From JBDSGC01 sp046594105 (GTDB lineage Bacteria; Acidobacteriota; Thermoanaerobaculia; Gp7-AA8), in contig JBKJQB010000351.1 of NCBI GenBank assembly GCA_046594105.1, positions 1 through 6,500 on the forward strand: 6,500 nt of DNA, in the 5' to 3' direction. A program made the position numbers and the translations under genes. The notes beneath the pieces are model-generated. The model made no database searches, was not told the origin of the DNA, and saw only the letters and a list, made by a program, of their open reading frames with translations. This document shows, one piece after another, positions 1 to 5,295 of the stretch (within the stretch, counting starts at the first letter, position 1; each line of letters opens with the position of its first letter).

Positions 1-38
1 GATTGATGGTGAGAAGCGCGGGCCTCTCCATCGAGTGT

Positions 39-86
39 CCTTCTCCCCGCACACGGGGAGAAGGTCCGCGAAGCGGGGATGAGGGG
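39..86 (+). repeat. REP-like palindromic repeat, copy A
   Basis: A perfect 10-bp inverted repeat (CCTTCTCCCC at 39-48, GGGGAGAAGG at 55-64) closes a 6-base loop. It is followed by a 22-base GC-rich tail ending in GATGAGGGG. The hairpin plus GGGGATGAGGGG tail is the general layout of dispersed REP-type intergenic repeats in many GC-rich Gram-negative genomes. It sits outside any gene, past the 3' end of the minus-strand genes, as such elements usually do. No U-tract follows, so it is not a classical intrinsic terminator. Genome copy number cannot be seen here. Confidence 0.7.
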
Positions 87-109
87 TCCTGCTCTTCATC
101 GCGTGAGTT

Positions 110-154
110 CCCCTCGCCGCCTTCGGCACCTTCTCCCCGTGCGCGGGGAGAAGG
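110..154 (-). repeat. REP-like palindromic repeat, copy B (inverted relative to copy A)
   Basis: Read on the minus strand, this repeats copy A: CCTTCTCCCC, a 6-base loop, GGGGAGAAGG, then a shorter 19-base tail that also ends in GAGGGG. The 26-base hairpin differs from copy A at one loop position; the tail has diverged more and lost about three bases. With the extra G/C pair flanking the loop, the plus-strand stem is 11 bp (129-139 with 144-154). The two copies point tail to tail, 23 bp apart, as in the paired REP arrangements called BIMEs. Confidence 0.7.
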
Positions 155-166
155 ACTCTTGTCGGG

Positions 167-192
167 GAGGGCGTGCCACTCTCCGCGCCCTC
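167..192. terminator. Hairpin downstream of the minus-strand gene block, weak terminator candidate
   Basis: GAGGGCG (167-173) pairs perfectly with CGCCCTC (186-192) around a 12-base loop. It lies 28-53 bp beyond the stop codon of the RHH-like gene, where a transcript from the minus-strand genes would end. No run of U follows on either strand, so intrinsic termination is doubtful; RNA 3'-end protection is an alternative. A 7-bp GC-rich stem could also arise by chance. Confidence 0.3.
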
Positions 193-219
193 GCGACGGA
201 TGGGTGTGAGAAATGCGGG

Positions 220-477
220 CTACTGCTTCGCACGCCACGCCGCGAACATGGCCACGATCCTCTCGCTCGAATTGGCTTCGGAGAGATCCATGTTCGTGAG
301 CTCCGCGGCATCGATGATGCCGCGGATGATCTCGGCCCGGCTGATGGCGCGCCGGTGCTTGAGGCGGATGTCGGTAGAGAGCGTGTCGAGCTGGGCAACC
401 TGCCGGTGCGACAGCATGACCGTCAGCGACTCCGGCCGCGGCGCTCGTGGCGCCTGTCCACTCAGTTGTTTTTTCAT
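220..477 (-). CDS. Small ribbon-helix-helix-like putative DNA-binding protein
   Basis: Encodes 85 residues. After a basic, Pro-rich N-terminus (1-16), residues 17-23 (SLTVMLS) look like the beta strand of a ribbon-helix-helix (RHH) fold. Helix A would be about 24-37 and helix B about 46-60 (ISRAEIIRGIIDAAEL), with the S-R-A-x-x-I-R pattern common in CopG/Arc-type proteins. The rest (61-85) is a polar linker and a short helix ending WRAKQ. RHH proteins bind DNA as dimers and often regulate their own operon or act as antitoxins, but no toxin gene adjoins this one. The ATG at 477-475 is the only plausible start in frame, although no clear Shine-Dalgarno precedes it. It starts 17 bp after the lipoprotein stop, so co-transcription is likely. 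The RHH assignment is by pattern only, and the target is unknown. Confidence 0.7.
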   Translation of the reverse strand: MKKQLSGQAPRAPRPESLTVMLSHRQVAQLDTLSTDIRLKHRRAISRAEIIRGIIDAAELTNMDLSEANSSERIVAMFAAWRAKQ

Positions 478-494
478 AGGGTGTTTGCGGACAT

Positions 495-929
495 CTACAG
501 ATGCGAGAAAAGCCCCTTGGTGTACTGCTCCGGATCGGCCACAAACTTTCGTTTGTTCTCCTCGGAGGAAAAGTAGTAGAGCCGGTTCTTGTACTGAACG
601 GTCGGGGTGGAGGCCCGGATCGAAAGCTTGCTGCCGTCGATGGCGTCCATAGCGATGGCAGGAGCGAATGGGAGCGCCGCGCGCAGCGCCTCGTCCTGCG
701 CAGTCGGTGGCGGCGGCGCATCGCCTTGCGCGAGATTCGTGGCGGCCTTGAGCGGCGGCGCCTCGTCGGTCAGCATCGGAGGGGGATCGATGGGCGCCGG
801 CCGGATCTCCGCGTTTTCGATGGTCCTGATCTCCGTTGCATTGCGGATGGCGGGAGCAGCCACACGGCCCGAACGGGCTCCGCAGGCGGCGATCAGGCTG
901 ACGGCGATCAGGAGGGCCACAGGTCTCAT
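495..929 (-). CDS. Predicted lipoprotein with C-terminal YHS-like segment
   Basis: Encodes 144 residues. The N-terminus MRPVALLIAVSLIAAC is a type II signal peptide with lipobox IAAC, so Cys16 should be lipidated after export. Residues 17-95 are rich in Pro and Ala and look disordered, a probable tether. Residues 110-138 resemble the YHS domain core: VQYKNRLYYF, SSEENKRKF, then a D-P-E-Q-Y end. YHS segments often bind metal or accompany metal-handling proteins. Here the positions that carry cysteines in the FCS-x-x-C-K-x-x-F pattern are Ser and Asn, so Cys-based metal binding is not expected; the fold may serve as a binding module. The ATG at 929-927 is chosen because it puts the signal peptide at the N-terminus; the longer frame from 1016 adds an unconvincing polar leader. 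The gene lies between the Roadblock and RHH genes. Export is well supported; the role is unknown. Confidence 0.8.
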   Translation of the reverse strand: MRPVALLIAVSLIAACGARSGRVAAPAIRNATEIRTIENAEIRPAPIDPPPMLTDEAPPLKAATNLAQGDAPPPPTAQDEALRAALPFAPAIAMDAIDGSKLSIRASTPTVQYKNRLYYFSSEENKRKFVADPEQYTKGLFSHL

Positions 930-980
930 TCGACAGCCAGTCTCTGCAGACGACGTTCCAGCATCGGTTTCCGGTCCTTG

Positions 981-1006
981 CGTCGCTCCGGTCCGTCGCT
1001 CCGGTG
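981..1006. repeat. 13-bp tandem duplication
   Basis: CGTCGCTCCGGTC (981-993) is followed directly by CGTCGCTCCGGTG (994-1006), matching at 12 of 13 positions. It lies in the 83-bp gap between the Roadblock and lipoprotein genes, 52 bp before the lipoprotein start in the direction of transcription. This looks like a simple slippage duplication. The direct tandem layout gives no dyad that would suggest an operator. Confidence 0.6.
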
Positions 1007-1012
1007 GAGGCG

Positions 1013-1381
1013 TCACATTTCCAGGAGAAGCCGATCGCGACAGGCCTCGAGCTCATGCCAGGCCAGCCCTTCGTTGGTTCCCGCTTCGACGATCAGCACC
1101 AGGTAGTAGCCGTCCTTGAGGTCGCAGCTCAGAATGGTGGTCAGAAGGAACTCCAGCTTGAAGCGGCGGGGTCGGCCAGCGCCCAGGGTGTCGCAGATGC
1201 GGTTGAGCTGCGCGAGAAAGATCCCCTGATACGCGCCGATGACCTTCAGGTCGTGATCGTCGGTGTCGAAGGGTCTCTCCGTAGTCACCTCCACGCTTTC
1301 TCCCTGCTGGTCGAGGAACATCGCTCCGAGGGAACCGGAAGTGGTCGTGAGCATGTCGCTCAGAATGTTTCGGAAGCTCAC
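1013..1381 (-). CDS. Roadblock/LC7 domain protein
   Basis: Encodes 122 residues. MSFRNILSDML, a short linker, GSLGAMFLDQQGESVEV and a helix at about 44-66 (VIGAYQGIFLAQLNRICDTL) match the opening helix, beta hairpin and central helix of the Roadblock/LC7 (MglB-like) fold. FKLEFLLTTILSCDLKDGYYLVLIVE (74-99, described as two strands) would complete the central sheet, and 105-120 the last helix. Bacterial members dimerise and act with small Ras-like GTPases or as scaffolds in polarity and signalling; no GTPase gene is visible here. The start is a GTG at 1381-1379, chosen because this family often begins M-x-F-R-x-I-L and no earlier in-frame start exists before the coding pattern ends; the nearest purine-rich stretch is GGGGCG. 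It lies 169 bp after the HD-GYP receptor gene. A shared c-di-GMP/GTPase circuit is inference. The family call is fairly secure and the partner unknown. Confidence 0.75.
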   Translation of the reverse strand: MSFRNILSDMLTTTSGSLGAMFLDQQGESVEVTTERPFDTDDHDLKVIGAYQGIFLAQLNRICDTLGAGRPRRFKLEFLLTTILSCDLKDGYYLVLIVEAGTNEGLAWHELEACRDRLLLEM

Positions 1382-1550
1382 TGCGTCGCCCCATGGGCCG
1401 GGATGGCCATCCGCGCCGCGACCGGAGGAGCGGGTCGACGGTCCGCGAGGACACCAGGCCGGTTAGCGAGCGGCAGCGGAGCAAAGCTCGCGACGCGCGG
1501 CGGCGTCTCAGAGCACGGCAGGCTCTGGCGGAGATCCAGGCCGCGCGATC
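1382..1550. other. Intergenic spacer with two hairpin-forming inverted repeats
   Basis: This 169-bp gap on the minus strand lies between the HD-GYP stop and the Roadblock start, and I see no gene in it. Two perfect 6-bp inverted repeats are present: CAGAGC/GCTCTG (1509-1514, 1522-1527) with a 7-base loop, 24 bp past the HD-GYP stop, and GCGAGC/GCTCGC (1466-1471, 1486-1491) with a 14-base loop. Neither is followed by a U-tract. The first could attenuate or end the HD-GYP transcript. I do not see a convincing promoter for the Roadblock gene. Confidence 0.4.
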
Positions 1551-3296
1551 CTACGCCGCGCCTCGCACTTGTTCTTCGATGGTGATGTCGTTGCGGCCGA
1601 CGGCTTTTGTGAAGGCCTCGATCACCCGCGGATCGAACCGGGTTCCGCCGAAGCTCTTGATCTTGTCGACCACATAGGTCAGCTCCATGGCCTTCTGGTA
1701 GGGGCGATTGGTGGTCATGGCGTCGAAGGTGTCGGCGATGGCCACGATGCGCGCCTGCATGGGGATCTGTTCCCCCACCAGCCCTTCCGGATAGCCGCCG
1801 CCACTCCACTTCTCATGGTGGTACTTCATTCCGGGAATGATGTCGATCAGCTGGGCCACGCCGCTCATGATGGCGGCGCCCTTGGACGGATGGCCCTTCA
1901 TGACCTCGAACTCGTCGTCGCTCAAAGCGCCCGGTTTGCGCAGGATGCGGTCGTCGATGCCGATCTTGCCGACGTCGTGGAGCAGCGCGCTGATGCGCAG
2001 GTTCTTCATCTCCCGCTCGGGCAGCCCGAGATTTTTTCCGATGGCGATGGAGTAGCGGGCCACCCGCTCGGAGTGTCCACGCGTGTAGGGATCTTTGGCG
2101 TCGATGGCCGCGGCCAGCATCCGCACGGAGTTGATGAACAGGAGGTGATTCTCATTCGCCGCTTTCTTGAGCTGATCGAAGGCCTGTTCGATGGCGCCGG
2201 ACATGACGTTGAAGTTCTCGGCGAGCTCCCCGATCTCGTTGTGGCTCTTGAAGTCGACCATCTGCTGATAATTGCCGCCGGCGATCTCCCGAGTGCGCGC
2301 CGCCAGGGCCCGGATCGGCCGGGCAATTCCCGAAGAAAACAGGATCCCTGCCACGATGGCCAGGGCCAGGGCGATGGAGATCCACATGATGGTGGCCCGG
2401 ACCATCTTGGTCACCGAGGCGTAGGCGCGGGCCTCCGGCTTCTGCACTACCACTCCCCAGTCGGGGCGGCCCACCGGCGCGATGGTGCCGAGCATGCGGG
2501 TACGTTGCCCGCCGCGCGGATCCTCGTAGGACTCCGTCAGGCGGACCGGTGCTTTGCTGAACTCCTGAACGATCTTGAGGTTCGAGAAGTCGGGGCGCTG
2601 CACGTCGACGCTCGGCTCGCTGTGGATCAGAACGCGGCCATTCCGATCGACCAGGAAGGCGGTCACGTCGCCCTTCCCTTCTTCCCGGATTCTCTCGGTG
2701 ATCCGGCGCAGGTTGACCAGCGCTTCCACCGTCCCGATGATGCGCCCCTCATCGACGACCGGCACCGCGAGGATGACCGCGGGTGCGCCGGCCTGCTGCA
2801 GATACTGGAAGGTTCCGGTGTACGACTGGCCCTTGGAGGCAGCGGCGAGCGCAAGATCCAGCTCCTGCGCGGCCGGTCGATCGAGCTGCGCGGGCACAGC
2901 CGACGCTCCCTGCCCGCCGAGATTGAGAATCCGCAAGCCGAGCAGATCGCTTTCCGGCGTGATGTAGTCGGTGATCCCGCCGGACTGGGCCACGTAGAGA
3001 AAGGGATCCGTTCCGCTGGGAAGGGCCTTTTTCAGGGCCCGGACATTCGATGCGATCTTGGTCAGCTGCTGCGTGTTGCTGGTCAGCAGGCTTTGGATGT
3101 CGTTCGAGATTCCCACCGCCGAACGGGTCAGATACTTCTTCTCCAGCGTCTCCATGGAGTCGCGGTTGATCCCGATCAGAAAATAGTGAGACACCGCCAG
3201 CGGCACCAGGCTGACCACAACCATGGCGCCCAGGAGCGTCCAGACAAGGCGGCGCCGGTGCCCCGGTGCCGGCAGTTCTTCGGGATCCTCGGACAT
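1551..3296 (-). CDS. Membrane receptor with periplasmic dCache-like sensor, HAMP and HD-GYP phosphodiesterase domain
   Basis: Encodes 581 residues and likely hydrolyses the second messenger c-di-GMP at the inner membrane in response to an external cue. TM1 is about 17-40, after a cytoplasmic run of RRR. Residues 41-298 form a long periplasmic region with dCache/PAS-like strands (for example AFLVDRNGRVLIHSEP at 213-228, and GRPDWGVVVQKP at 276-287). TM2 is about 301-324. A HAMP linker follows (about 325-377, starting IARPIRAL, with HNEIGELAENFN). The HD-GYP domain (about 385-565) keeps the expected residues: GHSERVARY (407-415), the HD pair at 440-441 in LLHDVGKIGI, H469, HHE (493-495), GGGYP (499-503) and DTFDAMT (522-528). 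All metal-binding positions appear intact, so it should be active. The ATG lacks a Shine-Dalgarno; a TATAAT 8 bp upstream suggests a leaderless transcript. The ligand is unknown. Confidence 0.93.
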   Translation of the reverse strand: MSEDPEELPAPGHRRRLVWTLLGAMVVVSLVPLAVSHYFLIGINRDSMETLEKKYLTRSAVGISNDIQSLLTSNTQQLTKIASNVRALKKALPSGTDPFLYVAQSGGITDYITPESDLLGLRILNLGGQGASAVPAQLDRPAAQELDLALAAASKGQSYTGTFQYLQQAGAPAVILAVPVVDEGRIIGTVEALVNLRRITERIREEGKGDVTAFLVDRNGRVLIHSEPSVDVQRPDFSNLKIVQEFSKAPVRLTESYEDPRGGQRTRMLGTIAPVGRPDWGVVVQKPEARAYASVTKMVRATIMWISIALALAIVAGILFSSGIARPIRALAARTREIAGGNYQQMVDFKSHNEIGELAENFNVMSGAIEQAFDQLKKAANENHLLFINSVRMLAAAIDAKDPYTRGHSERVARYSIAIGKNLGLPEREMKNLRISALLHDVGKIGIDDRILRKPGALSDDEFEVMKGHPSKGAAIMSGVAQLIDIIPGMKYHHEKWSGGGYPEGLVGEQIPMQARIVAIADTFDAMTTNRPYQKAMELTYVVDKIKSFGGTRFDPRVIEAFTKAVGRNDITIEEQVRGAA

Positions 3297-3303
3297 GAGG
3301 CGG

Positions 3304-3309
3304 ATTATA
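3304..3309 (-). promoter_or_regulatory. Candidate -10 box for the HD-GYP gene (leaderless transcript)
   Basis: The minus strand reads TATAATCCGCCTCATG. The perfect TATAAT hexamer ends 7 bases before the A of the ATG, which is the usual distance from a -10 box to the transcription start, so the message would begin at or next to the start codon. No Shine-Dalgarno fits in that space. The -35 position, about 17 bp further upstream, has only a weak T-rich match (ATTTTC). A TATAAT in DNA this GC-rich is less likely to be chance, but no -35 confirms it. Confidence 0.5.
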
Positions 3310-3391
3310 GAGGAATGAAGAAGCGCGAAAATCGGATTCCGACCTTGACCACTCGCGTTTCCACGATCCCCACTCCGCGAACCGACCTTCC

Positions 3392-4483
3392 ATGTCCGTA
3401 GGCGCTTACATCCATCTGCCGTTCTGCCGGGTACGCTGCACGTACTGCCCGTTTGCGATCTCCACCGATCTCTCGCTGCAGGATCTCTACACCGAGGCGC
3501 TGGTCCGGGAGATTTCCACGCGGGGCGCAGGAGAGCCTGTGGATACTCTGTTTTTCGGCGGAGGGACCCCCTCGCGCACCAGCCGCGAGAATCTGCAGAA
3601 GGTGGTGACGCAACTCCGGGCCAGCCTCTCGATCGCCGCCGATGCCGAGTTTTCCATGGAGGCCAACCCGGAGGATGTGGACGACGAAGAAATCGGCTTC
3701 TGGCAATCCCTCGGCGTCAATCGCATCAGCATCGGCGTGCAGTCCTTTCATGATGGTGAGCTCCGCCCGCTGGGGAGGGTCCACGGGGCCGCACTGGCGC
3801 ATCGAGCGGTGGGCCAGGTCGTTCAGAGCGGGCTGCGCGCGAGCCTCGACCTCATCCTCGGACTGCCCGGTCAGACCGATGAAAGCGTACGCATTTCGGT
3901 CCAGGCCGCGATCGACAGCGGAGTGGGCCACCTGTCGCTCTACATGCTCGATCTGGAAGAAGGCACCGCACTGGCGCGGCAGGTCGGGCAGGGCAGAGTC
4001 GATCTGCCGGACGACGATGCCGTGGCGCGCCTGTATCGAGAGGTGCTGGACCGCCTCAACGAAGCCGGCCTCCATCAGTACGAGATCAGCAACTTCGCCA
4101 GGGCGGGGGAGGAATGCCGCCACAATCTGCGCTACTGGCGGCGGGAAGAGTATTTCGGTTTCGGGAATGCCGCACATTCGTTTCTGGGCAACCGTCGTTT
4201 CGCAAACCGACGCGATGTGAAGTCGTACATCGCCGATCCTCTGGCGGTCGAATTCACCGAGTCGCTCACCTCCGACGAAGAGCGGCGGGAAGTGCTTTTC
4301 CTGCAGCTGCGCCAGTCGGCAGGGATAGACTACGAGGATGTCGTCCGCCGCTGCGGACAGGAGGGGATTGCATGGACGGAGCGAGGCCTGAACGAGGGGT
4401 GGCTGCAATGGAAGGGAGCTCGGGTCGCCTTCACTCCCGCCGGTTTCCTGTTGAGCAACGAGTACATCTCGCAGCTCTTCTGA
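3392..4483 (+). CDS. hemW: HemW-like radical SAM protein (haem chaperone family)
   Basis: Encodes 363 residues, close to the roughly 380 of HemW proteins. The radical SAM cluster motif is C12-x3-C16-x2-C19 within YIHLPFCRVRCTYCPF, the N-terminal signature of the HemN/HemW family. Other family motifs follow in order: FFGGGTPS (54-61), EANPED (90-95), GVNRISIGVQSFHDGELRPL (108-127), LDLILGLPGQT (152-162), YEISNFAR (230-237), HNLRYW (244-249) and GFGNAAHSF (256-264). The C-terminal 290-363 is the HemN_C-type winged region. HemW is understood as a haem-binding chaperone that inserts haem into cytochromes rather than a coproporphyrinogen oxidase, and the short N-terminus here fits HemW better than HemN. 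The ATG at 3392 places the first strand directly at the start, but no Shine-Dalgarno precedes it. The gene diverges from the HD-GYP gene, and its 3' end overlaps the next gene by 76 bp. Confidence 0.92.
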   Translation: MSVGAYIHLPFCRVRCTYCPFAISTDLSLQDLYTEALVREISTRGAGEPVDTLFFGGGTPSRTSRENLQKVVTQLRASLSIAADAEFSMEANPEDVDDEEIGFWQSLGVNRISIGVQSFHDGELRPLGRVHGAALAHRAVGQVVQSGLRASLDLILGLPGQTDESVRISVQAAIDSGVGHLSLYMLDLEEGTALARQVGQGRVDLPDDDAVARLYREVLDRLNEAGLHQYEISNFARAGEECRHNLRYWRREEYFGFGNAAHSFLGNRRFANRRDVKSYIADPLAVEFTESLTSDEERREVLFLQLRQSAGIDYEDVVRRCGQEGIAWTERGLNEGWLQWKGARVAFTPAGFLLSNEYISQLF

Positions 4484-5199
4484 TCGCCGTCCTCTGCTCG
4501 CTTCCGTTGCAGGCGCAGGACGTGGTCTTCGACCCCGCCACCACGCAGGCGGATTTTCAGAAGTTCTCCCGCATCGTCGGTCAGGCCATCTTCGCCACGC
4601 CCGTGCAGCCGGCTCGCAGCGCCGGAGTCCTTGGCTTCGACATCGGCGTCGCGGTGACGGCCGTGAAGATCGACGAGGCGTCGAGCTACTGGAAACGTGC
4701 GGTCCCCGCCAATTCCGATCTCACCCGCAACGGCTACGTTCTGGTTCCCAGGCTGGTCGCTTCCAAAGGCTTCGGCTCGGGAACGCTCTCCGGTTCCTAC
4801 GCCAAGCTTCAGAACAGCGACATCAAGACGTGGGGCGGCGCGCTGGACCTGCCCATCATCCGCGGAAGCATCGCCTCTCCCGAACTGGCCTTCCGCGCCT
4901 CCTACGCCACGCTCACCGGCATCGACGTCTTTCGTGAGAAGACGTATGGCGCGGAGGTCTTCCTGAGCAAAGGCCTCGGGCCGGTCACTCCGTACGCAGC
5001 GTTAGGCCGAATGCGAACCAATGCGCGGGGGACCATCGCAGCCACTGCGCTCAAGCCCGCCCTCTCTCTTTCGGACGTCAGCAACCTGAATCGCTACACC
5101 CTCGGCGTGCGCGTTTCCCTGTTCATCCCGAAGATCGTGGTGGAAGCGACGCAGGCAGAAGTGCGCAGCTACGCCGCAAAAATCAGCGTCGGTTTTTAG
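4408..5199 (+). CDS. Predicted outer-membrane beta-barrel protein of unknown function
   Basis: Encodes 263 residues from the ATG at 4408. The N-terminus has an arginine-rich n-region (7-18), a hydrophobic core LAALLIAVLCSLPL (21-34) and a likely cleavage after QA (36), so it is exported. The mature part alternates hydrophobic and polar residues with Gly/aromatic turns (GVLGFDIGVAVTAVKI, GSGTLSGSYAKLQ, ELAFRASYATLTGIDVF, YGAEVFLSKGLGPVTPYAAL), typical of an 8-12-strand barrel. It ends AAKISVGF, a C-terminal Phe as in outer-membrane proteins recognised by BAM. The start lies inside hemW (76-bp overlap). An AGGGG stretch about 10 bp upstream may be its ribosome-binding site, and any start after the hemW stop would cut the signal peptide. 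It may be translationally coupled to hemW, but I see no functional link to haem. The family was not recognised. Confidence 0.75.
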   Translation: MEGSSGRLHSRRFPVEQRVHLAALLIAVLCSLPLQAQDVVFDPATTQADFQKFSRIVGQAIFATPVQPARSAGVLGFDIGVAVTAVKIDEASSYWKRAVPANSDLTRNGYVLVPRLVASKGFGSGTLSGSYAKLQNSDIKTWGGALDLPIIRGSIASPELAFRASYATLTGIDVFREKTYGAEVFLSKGLGPVTPYAALGRMRTNARGTIAATALKPALSLSDVSNLNRYTLGVRVSLFIPKIVVEATQAEVRSYAAKISVGF

Positions 5200-5295
5200 G
5201 CCGGCACGGCCGGCGGCGCTGGTTGCCCAAGGCTCCGCCTGGATCACGCTCCAAGACGTTTTGCCGCGCAGGCTCCTAGGGCGGAACGTCGGACC
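5200..5295. terminator. Convergent intergenic region with inverted repeats, candidate bidirectional terminator
   Basis: The barrel gene (plus) and the DsbA-like gene (minus) converge on this 96-bp gap. Directly after the barrel stop, GCCGGC (5200-5205) repeats at 5209-5214 and could form a short hairpin. Near the other end, GACGTT (5255-5260) pairs with AACGTC (5285-5290), and inside it CCGC (5264-5267) pairs with GCGG (5281-5284), leaving a 13-base loop and a 3-base bulge. No T-run follows on either strand, so this is only a possible hairpin terminator, or protection of both 3' ends. Confidence 0.4.

Noticed and set aside
39..154. Possible CRISPR array from repeated palindromic units
   Set aside because: There are only two units, in opposite orientation, with no regular spacers and no cas genes; REP-like elements explain them better.
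79..652. Plus-strand frames running from the repeat region into the minus-strand genes
   Set aside because: They consist of translated palindromic repeat plus the antisense of the RHH and lipoprotein genes, with low-complexity Arg/Ser-rich products.
478..1056. Upstream extension of the RHH-like frame to 278 codons
   Set aside because: The extension runs in another frame across the whole lipoprotein gene, is Arg/Pro/Cys-rich and lacks domain features; the 85-residue form alone is protein-like.
3345..3350. TTGACC as a -35 box for hemW
   Set aside because: No acceptable -10 hexamer lies 15-19 bp downstream on the plus strand, so a sigma-70 promoter cannot be supported.
1569..3401. 610-codon open frame on the plus strand, opposite the HD-GYP gene
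   Set aside because: It is antisense to a protein with intact catalytic motifs. GC-rich codon bias leaves the opposite strand open; the translation is rich in His, Gly, Asp and Arg without domains or a plausible start context.
3305..4408. 367-codon open frame on the minus strand, opposite hemW
   Set aside because: The plus-strand frame has the full set of HemW motifs. This frame shows no recognisable domain and is a compositional shadow.
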